A stretch of 64,000 bases of DNA from Neptunomonas marina (GCF_004005935.1 NZ_SACQ01000001.1:713485-777484), one strand, 5' to 3'. Shown: positions 27,975-37,860, numbered from the stretch's first letter. Notes: generated by a model not told the origin, from the sequence alone. A program made the numbers and translations.

Positions 27975-28193
27975 ATGGTGTTGTTCTTCCCCATCCAGCA
28001 AGAGTTGGACTGTATCAATCAAAGTGGCGAAATCCTTGGCAAGATCGTGTTCGATGCGGTTAAGGATGAGCACCTTTTCAAGATCGAAGATGGCTTAAGC
28101 ACATTGTCGCCAGAAGATGAGGCGCTGATTGCTGTGCGCATTGCAGGCCTTAATGCGGGTGCTTTTATGATACCGATGCAGGATGATGACTAG
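27975..28193 (+). CDS. Conserved-looking small protein of unknown function
   Basis: A 72-residue acidic protein: LDCINQSGEILGKIVFDAVKDEHLFKIEDG, then a helix-forming SPEDEALIAVRIAGLNAG and an acidic end (QDDD). It is the first likely gene of the stable chromosome after the second attachment scar. The start is uncertain, as no good ribosome binding site precedes ATG 27975, but codon usage and composition look like a real protein. No family is recognised. Confidence 0.5.
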   Translation: MVLFFPIQQELDCINQSGEILGKIVFDAVKDEHLFKIEDGLSTLSPEDEALIAVRIAGLNAGAFMIPMQDDD

Positions 28194-28363
28194 CACCAAG
28201 TTTATCGAGTCACTGTGGCTGTATACCTTTTACCTATTCAATGCGCACGGCGCTGGGTTGGCTTGATCGTTTGTAAGTACCTCTTTTCAAAATAGATTTC
28301 AGGTGAACTAGGTTCAATGGTGGTTACGTATAGCAAGTATTGATTAACAGCTAGGCGAAACCC

Positions 28364-28579
28364 ATGCATAGAATTAACCCGAAAAAGCTCCTGCACAGCA
28401 AATGGACCGCTGTGAAACCGGTCAATAAAGAGAAGCACTTTTTAGTCACTGAGGTCGAGTTTGATGAAGAGGGGCAGGTGGTGCATTGTTTGATCGAGGC
28501 GGTTATGTCTAAGCGTGAAATATCGATCGACTGGCGCTCCCTCAAAGATCAAGCTTATTGGCGTCAAGGTTGGAAGTAG
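28364..28579 (+). CDS. TIGR02450 family Trp-rich small protein
   Basis: A 71-residue protein closely matching the recalled TIGR02450 Trp-rich pattern: NPKKLLHSKWTAVKPVNKEK, HFLVTEVEFDE, LIEAVMSKREISIDWRSLKD and the final QGWK. Members are widespread in Gammaproteobacteria and cyanobacteria with no known function. GCTAGGCG lies near the start. It precedes the P-loop kinase-like gene on the same strand by 58 bases. Confidence 0.82.
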   Translation: MHRINPKKLLHSKWTAVKPVNKEKHFLVTEVEFDEEGQVVHCLIEAVMSKREISIDWRSLKDQAYWRQGWK

Positions 28580-28637
28580 TGCTTAACGTGTTGCCTCGCA
28601 GGTTTCGGAACTAAAGCGTATTGTCGAAATAGGCACG

Positions 28638-29147
28638 ATGAAAAAAGTGATGGTGGTTGGGTCTGGTGGCTCAGGTAAATCTACGCTCTCGGTTTGGTTA
28701 GCTGATGAGCTGCACTTGCCGGTTTATCATCTTGATCGGCTTTACTGGAAGCCTAATTGGGTCAAAACCGAAAAACAGGCGTGGGTTGCGCTACAGCATT
28801 CGCTTTGTGAAGAAACGGCGTGGATTATTGATGGTAACTATCAAAGCACACTAGATATCAGGCTCGCTGCCTGCGATACCGTTATTTTCCTAGATGTTAA
28901 CCGGCTGAGTTGTATCTATCGAGCACTCAAGCGCTCTCTGATCAGTCGTAACCGGCACGATTTAGCTGAAGGCTGTAACGAGCGGGTCGACTTCGGGTTT
29001 CTCAAATTTCTTTGGTATTATCCTCGTAAGTCGAAACCACTATTGATGGAAAAACTGGCCGACCTTGACCACGAGAAAACCCTCATCATCGCGACATCGG
29101 CAGCCGATGCGCTGCAAAGGGTTCGGCAGCAGCAACACGGCTCATGA
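28638..29147 (+). CDS. P-loop NTPase, FlaR/topology-modulation kinase-like
   Basis: A 169-residue adenylate-kinase-like P-loop protein: Walker A GSGGSGKST (residues 8-16), then LHLPVYHLDRLYWKPNW, WIIDGNYQSTLDIRLAACDTVIFLD and a C-terminal RKSKPLL. This order is typical of proteins annotated as DNA topology modulation or shikimate-kinase-like, which are small nucleotide kinases of unproven substrate. It is likely cytosolic. No partner operon is evident. Confidence 0.78.
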   Translation: MKKVMVVGSGGSGKSTLSVWLADELHLPVYHLDRLYWKPNWVKTEKQAWVALQHSLCEETAWIIDGNYQSTLDIRLAACDTVIFLDVNRLSCIYRALKRSLISRNRHDLAEGCNERVDFGFLKFLWYYPRKSKPLLMEKLADLDHEKTLIIATSAADALQRVRQQQHGS

Positions 29148-29254
29148 TAAGGCGGGTTGCTGCGTTTTTAAGTTGCTTTAAGCAGATTATTGATCCATTG
29201 AAAGGTATATCTTGGGCTCCCTGAGTATTTAACGGCAGTGATTAAGGTGATTAT

Positions 29255-29872
29255 ATGGATGCTATCGTTTGGTTCACTTACGTGGCTACTGTGCTGGTGT
29301 TGATGAGTACGCCGGGCCCGAGCCAGCTGTTGATGCTCTCAAATAGCATCAGCTATGGTTTGGGGCGCTCAATGTATACCGCAGCAGGTGATCTTACGGC
29401 TAACTTCTTACAGATGATTGTAGCGTCCGTTGGTTTAGCGAGTTTGGTCACCCGCTCCGAAACGTTCTTCATGGTGGTGAAGTGGGCAGGTGTGGCATAC
29501 CTTGTGTATTTAGGTGCGCGACAGATTTTATCATCGCAGCCATTACACTGTGGGCAAGAGGCTGCGCAGCGGTCGGTATCTTCACTTTACTGGCAGGGCT
29601 TTATCACCTCTGCCGCAAACCCAAAAGCGGTTATCTTCTTTGCAGCGCTGTTTCCTCAATTTATTAACCCGCAAAACGACCTGTTACCGCAGTTTATTGT
29701 GCTAAGCATAACGTATCTTACGTTGGATGGTGCCTTTCTATTTGGCTATGGTCGATTCGCAGACTGGGTAAGAGGCCATCTCTCTTTTGGCTCGCACGGC
29801 GTTATAAACAAAATTTGCGGCTCTCTTTTAATTGGAGCGGCAGTCATGCTCGGCAGTCGGAATATCAAGTAA
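29255..29872 (+). CDS. LysE/RhtB family amino-acid exporter
   Basis: A 205-residue membrane protein with about six helices and the LysE/RhtB hallmark near the start (LVLMSTPGPSQLLMLSNS), then VVKWAGVAYLVYLGARQIL and WQGFITSAANPKAVIFFAALFPQF. The family exports amino acids such as lysine, threonine or homoserine lactone-like compounds; the substrate cannot be read. AAGGTGATT precedes the ATG. Confidence 0.88.
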   Translation: MDAIVWFTYVATVLVLMSTPGPSQLLMLSNSISYGLGRSMYTAAGDLTANFLQMIVASVGLASLVTRSETFFMVVKWAGVAYLVYLGARQILSSQPLHCGQEAAQRSVSSLYWQGFITSAANPKAVIFFAALFPQFINPQNDLLPQFIVLSITYLTLDGAFLFGYGRFADWVRGHLSFGSHGVINKICGSLLIGAAVMLGSRNIK

Positions 29873-29921
29873 GCACCGCTAAACTAGCTGAATGATCGCG
29901 GTGGGCCCGTTTAACCCAGGA

Positions 29922-30098
29922 TCAGCGTTTCTCTCCATCCATATCCTGAATCTGTTTAAACAGTGCCTCAGCCTCGGCCGTGAGCTTAGAGTAGGTCATT
30001 ATGTCGCCATTACGTTGGGCATGCATCGCTTCCTCTAATAGCATCGAGTGCTGCTTTTTCAGCTTTTTGGTTGGGTCACTTTTGAAATATGAAAACAT
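29922..30098 (-). CDS. DUF6435 family small protein
   Basis: A 58-residue protein on the - strand with AGGAG eight bases before ATG 30098. The sequence (MFSYFKSDPTKKLKKQHSML, then MHAQRNGDIMTYSKL and AEALFKQIQDMDG) matches the recalled DUF6435 pattern, a short helical protein conserved in Gammaproteobacteria. Function unknown. It is too short for many gene callers and is easily missed. Confidence 0.8.
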   Translation of the reverse strand: MFSYFKSDPTKKLKKQHSMLLEEAMHAQRNGDIMTYSKLTAEAEALFKQIQDMDGEKR

Positions 30099-30208
30099 GA
30101 GGGTGGCTCCTGAAATTTGCTTTCATTTCTATACGGGGCGTTTGATAAAAGCGATGAGCGTTGCTGACTTGTATTCATGTGCTGATCTGCTCCTCTATAA
30201 CTGAGCAA

Positions 30209-30236
30209 TAAAAAAGGCGACCTGTTTGGCCGCCTT
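30209..30236 (-). terminator. Rho-independent terminator of the cupredoxin-like gene
   Basis: Read on the - strand, AAGGCG (complement of 30231-30236) and CGCCTT (complement of 30214-30219) pair around a loop and are followed by six T residues. It lies about 20 bases after the stop of 30259-30639. Confidence 0.75.
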
Positions 30237-30258
30237 GTTAACTAACGTTGTTGGAGAC

Positions 30259-30639
30259 TTAGTTGATGTTGTCTAAATCGTACCAAGGTGTTGGGTTGAT
30301 CGGGCAACGGAAACGAACGCCATCTTGCGTAACTGATACGCGAGAGATACGCGTTTGACCCGGCTCAAGTGGGAACATGTCCAGACCTGCATGAGTCTTA
30401 AAGTTCTGAATCTGGAAGCCAACAATCTTGTCTGTCTTGTTTGTTACAACAAACTCATACTCGCCCGCTTTTAGGTCGGCTAACGTTTCGTCAGCGGTGA
30501 AGTGACCACCATATTGATCTAGGTTGATAACTGTTACGCCATCAGCGCGTGTTTCTGGCGTGCCCGCTGTAGCAAATGGTGCCGCAGCAACAGCAGCTAA
30601 CAATACAAACAGTGCTGTGATTCGTTTAAAGAACTGCAT
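30259..30639 (-). CDS. Exported cupredoxin-like small protein
   Basis: A 126-residue periplasmic protein with a signal peptide (about 1-25, ending FATA). The rest is beta-rich: VTVINLDQYGGHFTADETLA, YEFVVTNKTDKIVGFQIQNF, MFPLEPGQTRIS and a C-terminal FRCPINPTPWYDL. The pattern fits a cupredoxin-type fold in which His, Cys and Met could bind copper, though the usual C-x4-H-x4-M end is absent. It is transcribed away from the AraC-type regulator at 30750, which may control it. Confidence 0.6.
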   Translation of the reverse strand: MQFFKRITALFVLLAAVAAAPFATAGTPETRADGVTVINLDQYGGHFTADETLADLKAGEYEFVVTNKTDKIVGFQIQNFKTHAGLDMFPLEPGQTRISRVSVTQDGVRFRCPINPTPWYDLDNIN

Positions 30640-30749
30640 GTGTTTCTCCTTGGTTTTGCTTTGCTTTATGTTTGTGGGGTTTACTTTAAACGCGCTTATT
30701 AAGACGATATATGTCTTAATGTCTCGTATTTATGTTCAGGAGTATTTTT

Positions 30750-31649
30750 ATGCATACCGATGCTCTCAGCGATATCTTGAAGTGGCTGCGCCTTAAAGCG
30801 GAGGTTTACCTGCATACCGATTTTCAGGGCTGTTGGGCGGTCGATACGTCTGGTAGCCGCTCTGTACCATTTCACTTAGTGCACAGCGGCCGCAGTTGGC
30901 TGCATTTGCAGGATGAGGCCCCGAGGTTGTTGTCGGCGGGGGATTTAGTGATATTTCCGCATGATGCGCAGCACTATTTAAGCAGTGAGAGCCATTGCCC
31001 GAATGCTGAACTGGTTGATCAAACGATGGCGCAGTTGGGGGCTCCCGCGCAGGGGGAGGTGACCGGGCTAACCTGCGGCCACTTTATGTTTGAGAACAAA
31101 GCCGACTGGCCTTTGTTGGATAGTTTGCCAGCAGTGATTGTGTTAGAGCTGAGCGATACCAGCCGCCTAGGTAATACGCGCGCTCTGTTGCAGTTGCTTA
31201 TCGCTGAGCTCGAAGAGCAGGGCGCAGGTGCCTCGTTAGCTGTCGACTATTTAGCGCACGTGCTCTTCATTCATATCCTGCGCAGTCAGCTAGAGAAAGG
31301 ATTACCCTCTGGGCTTCTTAAAGCCCTGTTTTCACCGCAAGTAGGTAAGGCGCTAACGTTGATCCATGCCGATATTGCTAAGCCCTGGACTCTGGCTTCA
31401 TTGGCGAGTGCCGTGGGTATGAGCCGTGCCGTTTTCGCGGCCGAATTTAAAAGCTTAACGGGCAAAACAGCCATTGCCTACCTATCTGAGTGGCGCATGT
31501 TGACCGCAGCTGAGCTGCTGCAAACAACCGATTTAACCCTGTTTGATATTTCAGAGCGTTGCGGATATCAGTCCGAAGCGGCATTCCGTAAAGCGTTTAA
31601 GCATGTGACCGGCAAGACACCGGGCGAGGTCAGAAGAGCGGCGGACTAG
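30750..31649 (+). CDS. AraC family transcriptional regulator with cupin domain
   Basis: About 299 residues from ATG 30750, which follows CAGGAG at seven bases; an upstream in-frame Met at 30732 lacks one. N-terminal cupin-like sensor (residues 1-100: FHLVHSGRSWLHL, GDLVIFPHDAQHYL), then a helical linker and a C-terminal double helix-turn-helix (about 205-299: WTLASLASAVGMSRAVFAAEF, FDISERCGYQSEAAFRKAFK, GKTPGEVRR). It is divergent from the exported cupredoxin-like gene, which is a plausible target. The effector is unknown. Confidence 0.88.
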   Translation: MHTDALSDILKWLRLKAEVYLHTDFQGCWAVDTSGSRSVPFHLVHSGRSWLHLQDEAPRLLSAGDLVIFPHDAQHYLSSESHCPNAELVDQTMAQLGAPAQGEVTGLTCGHFMFENKADWPLLDSLPAVIVLELSDTSRLGNTRALLQLLIAELEEQGAGASLAVDYLAHVLFIHILRSQLEKGLPSGLLKALFSPQVGKALTLIHADIAKPWTLASLASAVGMSRAVFAAEFKSLTGKTAIAYLSEWRMLTAAELLQTTDLTLFDISERCGYQSEAAFRKAFKHVTGKTPGEVRRAAD

Positions 31650-31785
31650 AAGGCTACATTGGCTAACACGTTATATGGGTGCGACTTTCGTTTTATCTTG
31701 CTGAATCCTGTAAGATAGCGCCCTTGCCGAATGCCGCCTGACAATCTTCCGGTTGGCCTGCTGACTAACTAAGACGAGTTTTCAA

Positions 31786-33966
31786 ATGGAAATCAAAGTA
31801 AATTTTTTAGATAACCTGCGCCTAGAAGCGAAGTTTGATGACTTCACCGTGATTGCGGATCAACCGATTCGTTATAAAGGTGATGGTTCTGCGCCTAGCC
31901 CATTTGATTACTTTTTAGCGTCTTCTGCTCTGTGTGCGGCGTACTTTGTGAAGGTTTATTGCAACGCGCGGGATATTCCAACGGATGATATTCGTTTATC
32001 GCAGAACAATATCGTTGATCCCGAAAACCGCTATGACCAAACCTTCCAGATCAATGTTGAACTACCCGATACGATTTCTGAAAAAGATCGCGTGGGTATT
32101 TTGCGCTCGATTGATCGTTGCACAGTGAAAAAGGTGGTTCAGCAGTCGCCAACGTTTGCCATCGAGACGGTGGAAAATATTGATAGCGACTCCGGCATTA
32201 TGGCAGTAGGCATTGAAGATGAAGGCCAGACGATGATCCTTGGTAAGGACTTGCCGCTGGAAGAGACCATCCGGAATATGTCTGAGCTGCTCGAGTCTTT
32301 GGGAATGAAGATAGAGATATCTTCGTGGCGCAATATCGTGCCGAATGTTTGGTCACTGCACATCCGCGATGCAGCATCACCGATGTGCTTCACCAACGGA
32401 AAAGGTGCGACTAAAGAGAGCGCGTTGTGTTCGGCGCTTGGCGAGTTTATTGAGCGCTTGAACTGTAACTTCTTTTATAACGACCAGTACTTTGGCGAAG
32501 AGATCGCCAACGCTGAATTCGTACATTACCCCAATGAGCAATGGTTCCCGCTCACCGAAGATGACCAGTTACCTGATGGGATTCTCGATGAGTATACGCG
32601 TGCTATCTACGATCCCGAGGGCGAGCTGTGTGGTTCGCATTTGATTGATACGAACTCTGGAAATATCGAGCGCGGCATTTGCTCACTACCTTTTGTACGC
32701 CAGTCGGATCAGCAGGTGGTTTACTTCCCCTCAAACTTGCTAGAAAACCTCTACCTGAGTAACGGTATGAGTGCGGGTAACAACTTAGCTGAGGCAAAGG
32801 TGCAGTGCTTATCTGAAATTTTCGAGCGCGCGATCAAGCGCAAGATTATTGAAGAGGAGATTGTTTTACCTGAGGTACCAGCAGAGGTGCTAGCGCAATA
32901 CCCTGCAATCGTTGAGGGGATCAAAGGTCTTGAGGAAAATGGCTTCCCGGTTGTCGTTCGAGATGCGTCGTTGGGTGGGCAGTTTCCTGTCATGAGTGTC
33001 ACCTTGATGAACCCAAGAACCGGTGGAGTATTTGCTTCTTTTGGCGCGCACCCAAGCTTTGAAGTGGCGCTGGAACGCAGCTTAACGGAGCTGCTCCAAG
33101 GCCGCAGTTTCGAGGGCTTAAATGATGTCCCGAAACCCACATTCAACAGCCATGCAGTCACTGAACCGAATAACTTTGTGGAGCACTTTATCGACTCGAC
33201 AGGTGTTATTTCATGGCGTTTCTTTAGCACCAATGCTGATTACCCTTTCGTGGCATGGGATTTCTCCGGCTCCAATGAGCAGGAGTGTGAAAGCTTGATG
33301 GGTATCTTGGCAACGCTAGAGAAAGAGGTATACGTTGCCACGTTTGATGATTTAGGCGCCGCGGCGTGTCGTATTATCGTGCCGGACTTTTCTGAAGTTT
33401 ATCCCGTGGAAGATCTGATTTGGGATAACACAAACAAGGCACTCTACTTCCGCGAAGATATCCTTAACCTACATCGCTTAGATGAAGATGCATTAGCTGA
33501 ACTGGTTGAGCGTTTGGAGGAGAGCGAAGAGGACAACTACACCGATATTCGTACGCTGATTGGTGTTGAGTTTGATGAAAACACAGTGTGGGGCCAGCTC
33601 ACTGTTCTTGAGCTTAAAATCCTGATCTACCTCGCGCTTGGCGAGCTAGAAACGGCGCTGGAGCTGGTGGAGACATTCCAGCAGTACAATGACAACACCG
33701 TTGAACGTAACCTCTTTTATCAAGCCATGAACGCGGTGTTAGAGATTACCCTGGATGCAGAGCTTGAACTGGAAGACTTTGAATTTAACCTGCGCCGTAT
33801 GTTTGGTAATCAGGTGATGGATGCGGTGATCGGCTCTGTTGAAGGCAGCGAGCGTTTCTATGGCCTGACACCAACCAATACACAGCTTGAAGGGTTGGAT
33901 CGCCATTTGCGCCTGCTCGATAGCTATAAAAAGCTGCAAGCGGCGCGTGCTGCCAATATAAAATAA
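31786..33966 (+). CDS. ycaO: OsmC-YcaO domain fusion protein
   Basis: A 726-residue protein. Residues 1-135 are an OsmC-like domain (APSPFDYFLASSALCAAYFV). The central YcaO domain spans about 170-570 with the ATP/Mg-binding glutamate motifs (ESALCSALGEFIERL, EAKVQCLSEIFERAIK, RSLTELLQGRS). The C-terminal 150 residues are helical, TPR-like. In E. coli YcaO is linked to beta-methylthiolation of ribosomal protein S12 with RimO. Domain order matches that family, so a similar role is likely. It is monocistronic as far as visible. Confidence 0.9.
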   Translation: MEIKVNFLDNLRLEAKFDDFTVIADQPIRYKGDGSAPSPFDYFLASSALCAAYFVKVYCNARDIPTDDIRLSQNNIVDPENRYDQTFQINVELPDTISEKDRVGILRSIDRCTVKKVVQQSPTFAIETVENIDSDSGIMAVGIEDEGQTMILGKDLPLEETIRNMSELLESLGMKIEISSWRNIVPNVWSLHIRDAASPMCFTNGKGATKESALCSALGEFIERLNCNFFYNDQYFGEEIANAEFVHYPNEQWFPLTEDDQLPDGILDEYTRAIYDPEGELCGSHLIDTNSGNIERGICSLPFVRQSDQQVVYFPSNLLENLYLSNGMSAGNNLAEAKVQCLSEIFERAIKRKIIEEEIVLPEVPAEVLAQYPAIVEGIKGLEENGFPVVVRDASLGGQFPVMSVTLMNPRTGGVFASFGAHPSFEVALERSLTELLQGRSFEGLNDVPKPTFNSHAVTEPNNFVEHFIDSTGVISWRFFSTNADYPFVAWDFSGSNEQECESLMGILATLEKEVYVATFDDLGAAACRIIVPDFSEVYPVEDLIWDNTNKALYFREDILNLHRLDEDALAELVERLEESEEDNYTDIRTLIGVEFDENTVWGQLTVLELKILIYLALGELETALELVETFQQYNDNTVERNLFYQAMNAVLEITLDAELELEDFEFNLRRMFGNQVMDAVIGSVEGSERFYGLTPTNTQLEGLDRHLRLLDSYKKLQAARAANIK

Positions 33967-34224
33967 AATTATACCGTTATCTATATGGGTAAAACTGCGC
34001 ACTAACGGGTTATCAGCGCAGCATGAGTAAGGTTGGTCTAGCAACCGTGAGGGGGCGAGTTTTGGGTGTTATACAAGCGGAGCTGTATCTAAATACGAAT
34101 AACTGACATCCAAAATCGTGCCGGGTGCATGGCGCTTTATTCACGGTTGTTGCGCTACCCGTGCTTTTTATCAAACGCGATGGTGACTTTTGCACCACGT
34201 GTTTCTTATAGTGTGCTGCATGCC

Positions 34225-34402
34225 TAATGATCGAAACGGTTGGTAAGACGGCTGTAAAAGGGCAGAAGCCGATTGAGCAGGCGCTGCGCAGCTACGTATT
34301 AACGTAACTGTCATCGATAGGGTGCTGGTGCATCTTACTGCGCTTAATATCTGCGACCCCGATGGCAATCGCATCGGTATTCGAGATGACCCTCGCTTTT
34401 AA
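34225..34402 (+). pseudogene. Possible VOC-family gene remnant
   Basis: Within the 880-base gap after ycaO, the + strand reads a VOC-like C-terminus (VHLTALNICDPDGNRIGIRD) ending at a TAA at 34400. The 5' part (IETVGKTAVKGQKPIEQAL) is in a different frame. DPDGNRIGI is the usual last strand of VOC proteins, so this is probably a broken gene, but too little is left to be sure. The rest of the gap (33967-34440) shows nothing else. Confidence 0.35.
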
Positions 34403-34599
34403 AATCAATGTAAACGTTGAATTAATTAAAACAAATTTTTATAAATATCGTTTTTTGTTATTTCGTTAATCTGTTGAAATAAAATGGTATTTGTGATCTG
34501 TAATATGCTTATTAGATAATAATTCAAACAAAATTGGCTTTTTTAATCATCTCTAATATAATGATCTCAACGACAGACGAGCGGATAAGCGATAGGTAG

Positions 34600-34791
34600 C
34601 GTTTACGCCGTTCTCATTGTCCAGTTGCTCCGCTTGTGACGCGTTTCAAAAGTATCGAAGCTGTATTGTTTACTTCTCTAAATCGCTAACGAGCACATTT
34701 ATTTATTGGTGAATCTGAAAAATCGGCTTTTTCAAACAGGAGATTTCACCCCGGAGCTAAGCAGGATGCGCAGCTCCGGCCCCTCTTTTTT
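34600..34791 (+). ncRNA. Candidate small RNA with strong terminator
   Basis: An AT-rich stretch (34410-34565), which could hold a promoter, is followed by about 190 bases without a gene that end in a strong Rho-independent terminator (34751-34791) just before the DTW-domain gene. A terminator with no gene upstream for over 700 bases is a classic small-RNA signature. ACAGGAG and GCAGGATGC, the latter in the terminator loop, resemble CsrA-binding GGA motifs. The 5' end is a guess. Confidence 0.35.
34751..34791 (+). terminator. Rho-independent terminator
   Basis: CCGGAGCT (34751-34758) pairs perfectly with AGCTCCGG (34772-34779), followed by CCCCTC and six or seven T residues. No annotated gene ends nearby on this strand. 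Confidence 0.82.
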
Positions 34792-34849
34792 CAGTGGTTT
34801 TCGCCAACGTCCTTGCAAGGTATGCTAGCTCTTTTTTAGCGGCTAGCTC

Positions 34850-35344
34850 ATGCATCTAATTCTGCTCACTCACGAAAGAGAACTTGCGAAAAAAACCAAT
34901 ACTGGTGCGCTGTTGTGTGATCCACTGCCTGGTGTTGTTGTGTCGCGCATCGAGTGGGCACGGAAGAACCCAAATGCCGATCTTTTAAACCTTATCGATC
35001 AGCGCCGCGTTGGTTTGCTGTACCCTTCTGCAGAAGTCGCTGCACACACAAGCGTGTTGCCATCTGCGCTAGCAACGCATGGCATTGATACGCTCATTCT
35101 GATCGATAGCACCTGGCAAGAAGCGCGTAAGATCTATAACCGCAGTGCATACCTTCATGAGCTGCCGCGCATTTCATTACCCCTCGGCCTTCAATCCCAA
35201 TTTAACTTGCGCAGAAATCAGCGCGAAGGCGGGCTATGTACCGCCGAGTGCGCAGCACTGCTCATGAGTGAGGCAGGGTTTCGATCGGCTGCGCAGGTGG
35301 TTGAGCAGCGTTTTAGCAAATTTCTGTCGGAATTTGGCGCCTGA
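34850..35344 (+). CDS. DTW domain protein, tRNA aminocarboxypropyltransferase-like
   Basis: A 164-residue protein of the DTW-domain family: LLTHERELAKKTNTGAL at the N-terminus, LLYPSAEV, then LILIDSTWQEARKIYNRS with the D-x-TW signature, and RNQREGGLCTAECAALLM. Family members such as E. coli TapT transfer an aminocarboxypropyl group from SAM to uridine 47 of tRNA. Members vary in length and this one is short; the core motifs are present. The frame begins at ATG 34850 after GCGGCTAGCTC. Confidence 0.78.
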   Translation: MHLILLTHERELAKKTNTGALLCDPLPGVVVSRIEWARKNPNADLLNLIDQRRVGLLYPSAEVAAHTSVLPSALATHGIDTLILIDSTWQEARKIYNRSAYLHELPRISLPLGLQSQFNLRRNQREGGLCTAECAALLMSEAGFRSAAQVVEQRFSKFLSEFGA

Positions 35345-35470
35345 GCAGGAAAAAGCTGCCGTTTTTTTTCATCAACTTTTCATTTTTTCCTGAAGATCAA
35401 GTATCCTGTGGCAAATTCGACAAAGTCAGAACCAGAAACTAACGTTTCGCCGAGTATGGGAGTTATAGCT

Positions 35471-37840
35471 TTGCAAAATTACGTATTGCGTCTTGATCAG
35501 GCGGGTATGGATGATGTTGAAAAGGTAGGTGGTAAGAACGCGTCGTTGGGTGAGATGATCAGCCAACTGAGCGAAGCCGGTGTCAAAGTACCCGGTGGCT
35601 TTGCGACGACTGCCGAGGCTTTCCGCGAATTTCTAGAGCATGGTGGTCTTAAAGAAAAGATCGATACCACGCTATCCCAACTCGACGTTGATGACGTGAA
35701 TGCACTGGCCGAGACCGGAAAAATGGTGCGTCAGTGGATTATGGATGCAGAGTTTCAGCCTGCACTTGATCAGTCGATCGAAACAGCCTTTGCAGAGATG
35801 ACTGGCGGCAACGAGCAACTGGCGGTTGCTGTGCGCTCCTCTGCAACAGCGGAAGACCTACCCGATGCATCATTCGCGGGCCAGCAGGAAACCTTCTTGA
35901 ATATTCGCGGCTTGAGCAATGTTAAGCAGGCGATTAAAGAGGTATTTGCATCGCTTTATAACGACCGCGCAATCTCATACCGTGTGCACCACAACTTTGA
36001 ACACAGCGAAGTTGCATTGTCTGCTGGCGTGCAGCGCATGGTGCGCAGTGAAACAGGCTCATCCGGTGTTATGTTCACGATGGATACCGAGTCTGGCTTT
36101 AATCATGTGGTATTTATCACCGCTGCTTATGGTTTGGGCGAAACCGTTGTACAAGGTGCAGTCAACCCAGACGAGTTCTACGTTTATAAGCCAACGCTGA
36201 AGCAGGGCGTGCCGGCTATTTTGCGCCGTACACTTGGCTCTAAAGCGATCAAGATGGTTTACGCTGGCGAAGGCTCAACTGCAAGCGCAGTAGAAACCGT
36301 CAATGTTGATGCGAAAGATCGTCAGCGCTTCTGTATCAATGATGAAGACGTGCAAGAGCTTGCGAATGTCGCATTGATCATTGAGCAGCACTATGGCCGT
36401 CCAATGGACATTGAGTGGGCTAAAGATGGTGACGATGGCCAGCTTTACATTGTACAAGCGCGTCCTGAAACGGTTCGTAGCCGCGAATCTGGCAATGTGA
36501 TTGAGCGCTACTTGCTTAAAGAGACAGGTAATGTGTTGGTTGAAGGCCGTTCGATCGGTCATCGAATTGGCTCAGGCCCTGTCCGTTTGGTATCTGACTT
36601 GTCACAGATGGATCAAGTTAAGCCTGGCGATGTTTTGGTAACCGATATGACAGACCCAGACTGGGAACCGGTCATGAAGCGCGCTGCGGCAATCGTAACG
36701 AACCGCGGTGGTCGTACGTGCCACGCTGCGATCATTGCACGTGAGCTTGGTATTCCAGCTATTGTGGGTTGTGGTGACGCCACTGAGCGTCTACAAGATG
36801 GCCAATTGGTCACGGTTTCGTGTGCTGAAGGCGATACCGGCCGAGCGTACGATGGCCAGCTAGAGTTTGAACATCAGACCAATAGCGTTGAGTCGATGCC
36901 AAACTTGCCGTTCGATGTGATGATGAATGTGGGTAATCCAGACCGCGCATTTGATTTCCAAGCGCTACCGAATGCAGGTGTTGGCTTGGCGCGTCTTGAG
37001 TTTATCATCAACCGTATGATCGGGATTCACCCGAAGGCGCTGCTAAACTTAAACGATCAACCGGCTGATGTGCGCCAAGTGATTGAGCGTCGCATTGGTG
37101 GCTACGATAGCCCAGTCGATTTTTATGTTGAGAAACTTGTTGAGGGTATCTCGACGCTGGCAGCTGCGTTCTATCCGAAGAAAGTGATCGTGCGTATGTC
37201 TGACTTTAAGTCAAACGAGTACGGCCACTTGATTGGTGGTGATCAGTACGAGCCGGGTGAAGAGAACCCGATGCTAGGTTTCCGTGGCGCGGCGCGTTAC
37301 ATCTCTGATGATTTCCGTGATTGCTTTGAGCTTGAGTGCCGTGCGCTCAAGAAGGTTCGTGATGAAATGCGCTTGACCAATGTTGAGGTCATGGTGCCGT
37401 TCGTGCGTACGGTAGGTGAAGCGAAACAAGTAGTTGAGATGCTATCTGACAACGGCTTGAAGCGTGGCGAGAATGGCTTGCGCATCATTATGATGTGCGA
37501 AATCCCATCCAACGCACTACTAGCGGACGAGTTCTTGCAGTACTTTGATGGCTTCTCAATTGGTTCTAATGACCTCACGCAGTTAACGCTGGGCCTAGAC
37601 CGTGACTCTGGCATTATCGCGCATCTCTTTGATGAGCGTAATGAGGCAGTGAAGAAGTTGCTGGCTATGGCGATTAAAGCGTGTCGTGACCAAGACAAGT
37701 ACATTGGTATCTGTGGCCAAGGTCCATCTGACCATCCAGATCTTGCTAAATGGCTTATGGAGCAGGGGATTAGCAGTGTCTCGTTGAACCCAGACTCTGT
37801 ACTGGACACATGGTTCTTCCTAGCGAATGACGTTCAATAA
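35471..37840 (+). CDS. ppsA: Phosphoenolpyruvate synthase
   Basis: Converts pyruvate, ATP and water to PEP, AMP and phosphate, the entry to gluconeogenesis. The frame is open from GTG 35408, but the TTG at 35471 follows GGGAG by eight bases and gives the usual N-terminus ([20 protein letters not shown]), making a 789-residue protein of normal length. ATP-grasp N-terminal domain ([28 protein letters not shown]), central phosphohistidine domain with [17 protein letters not shown], and C-terminal PEP/pyruvate-binding barrel with [20 protein letters not shown] and [14 protein letters not shown]. It is followed by a clear terminator. No ppsR is next to it. Confidence 0.96.
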   Translation: MQNYVLRLDQAGMDDVEKVGGKNASLGEMISQLSEAGVKVPGGFATTAEAFREFLEHGGLKEKIDTTLSQLDVDDVNALAETGKMVRQWIMDAEFQPALDQSIETAFAEMTGGNEQLAVAVRSSATAEDLPDASFAGQQETFLNIRGLSNVKQAIKEVFASLYNDRAISYRVHHNFEHSEVALSAGVQRMVRSETGSSGVMFTMDTESGFNHVVFITAAYGLGETVVQGAVNPDEFYVYKPTLKQGVPAILRRTLGSKAIKMVYAGEGSTASAVETVNVDAKDRQRFCINDEDVQELANVALIIEQHYGRPMDIEWAKDGDDGQLYIVQARPETVRSRESGNVIERYLLKETGNVLVEGRSIGHRIGSGPVRLVSDLSQMDQVKPGDVLVTDMTDPDWEPVMKRAAAIVTNRGGRTCHAAIIARELGIPAIVGCGDATERLQDGQLVTVSCAEGDTGRAYDGQLEFEHQTNSVESMPNLPFDVMMNVGNPDRAFDFQALPNAGVGLARLEFIINRMIGIHPKALLNLNDQPADVRQVIERRIGGYDSPVDFYVEKLVEGISTLAAAFYPKKVIVRMSDFKSNEYGHLIGGDQYEPGEENPMLGFRGAARYISDDFRDCFELECRALKKVRDEMRLTNVEVMVPFVRTVGEAKQVVEMLSDNGLKRGENGLRIIMMCEIPSNALLADEFLQYFDGFSIGSNDLTQLTLGLDRDSGIIAHLFDERNEAVKKLLAMAIKACRDQDKYIGICGQGPSDHPDLAKWLMEQGISSVSLNPDSVLDTWFFLANDVQ

Positions 37841-37860
37841 TATCGCGCTGGAAATTTAGA

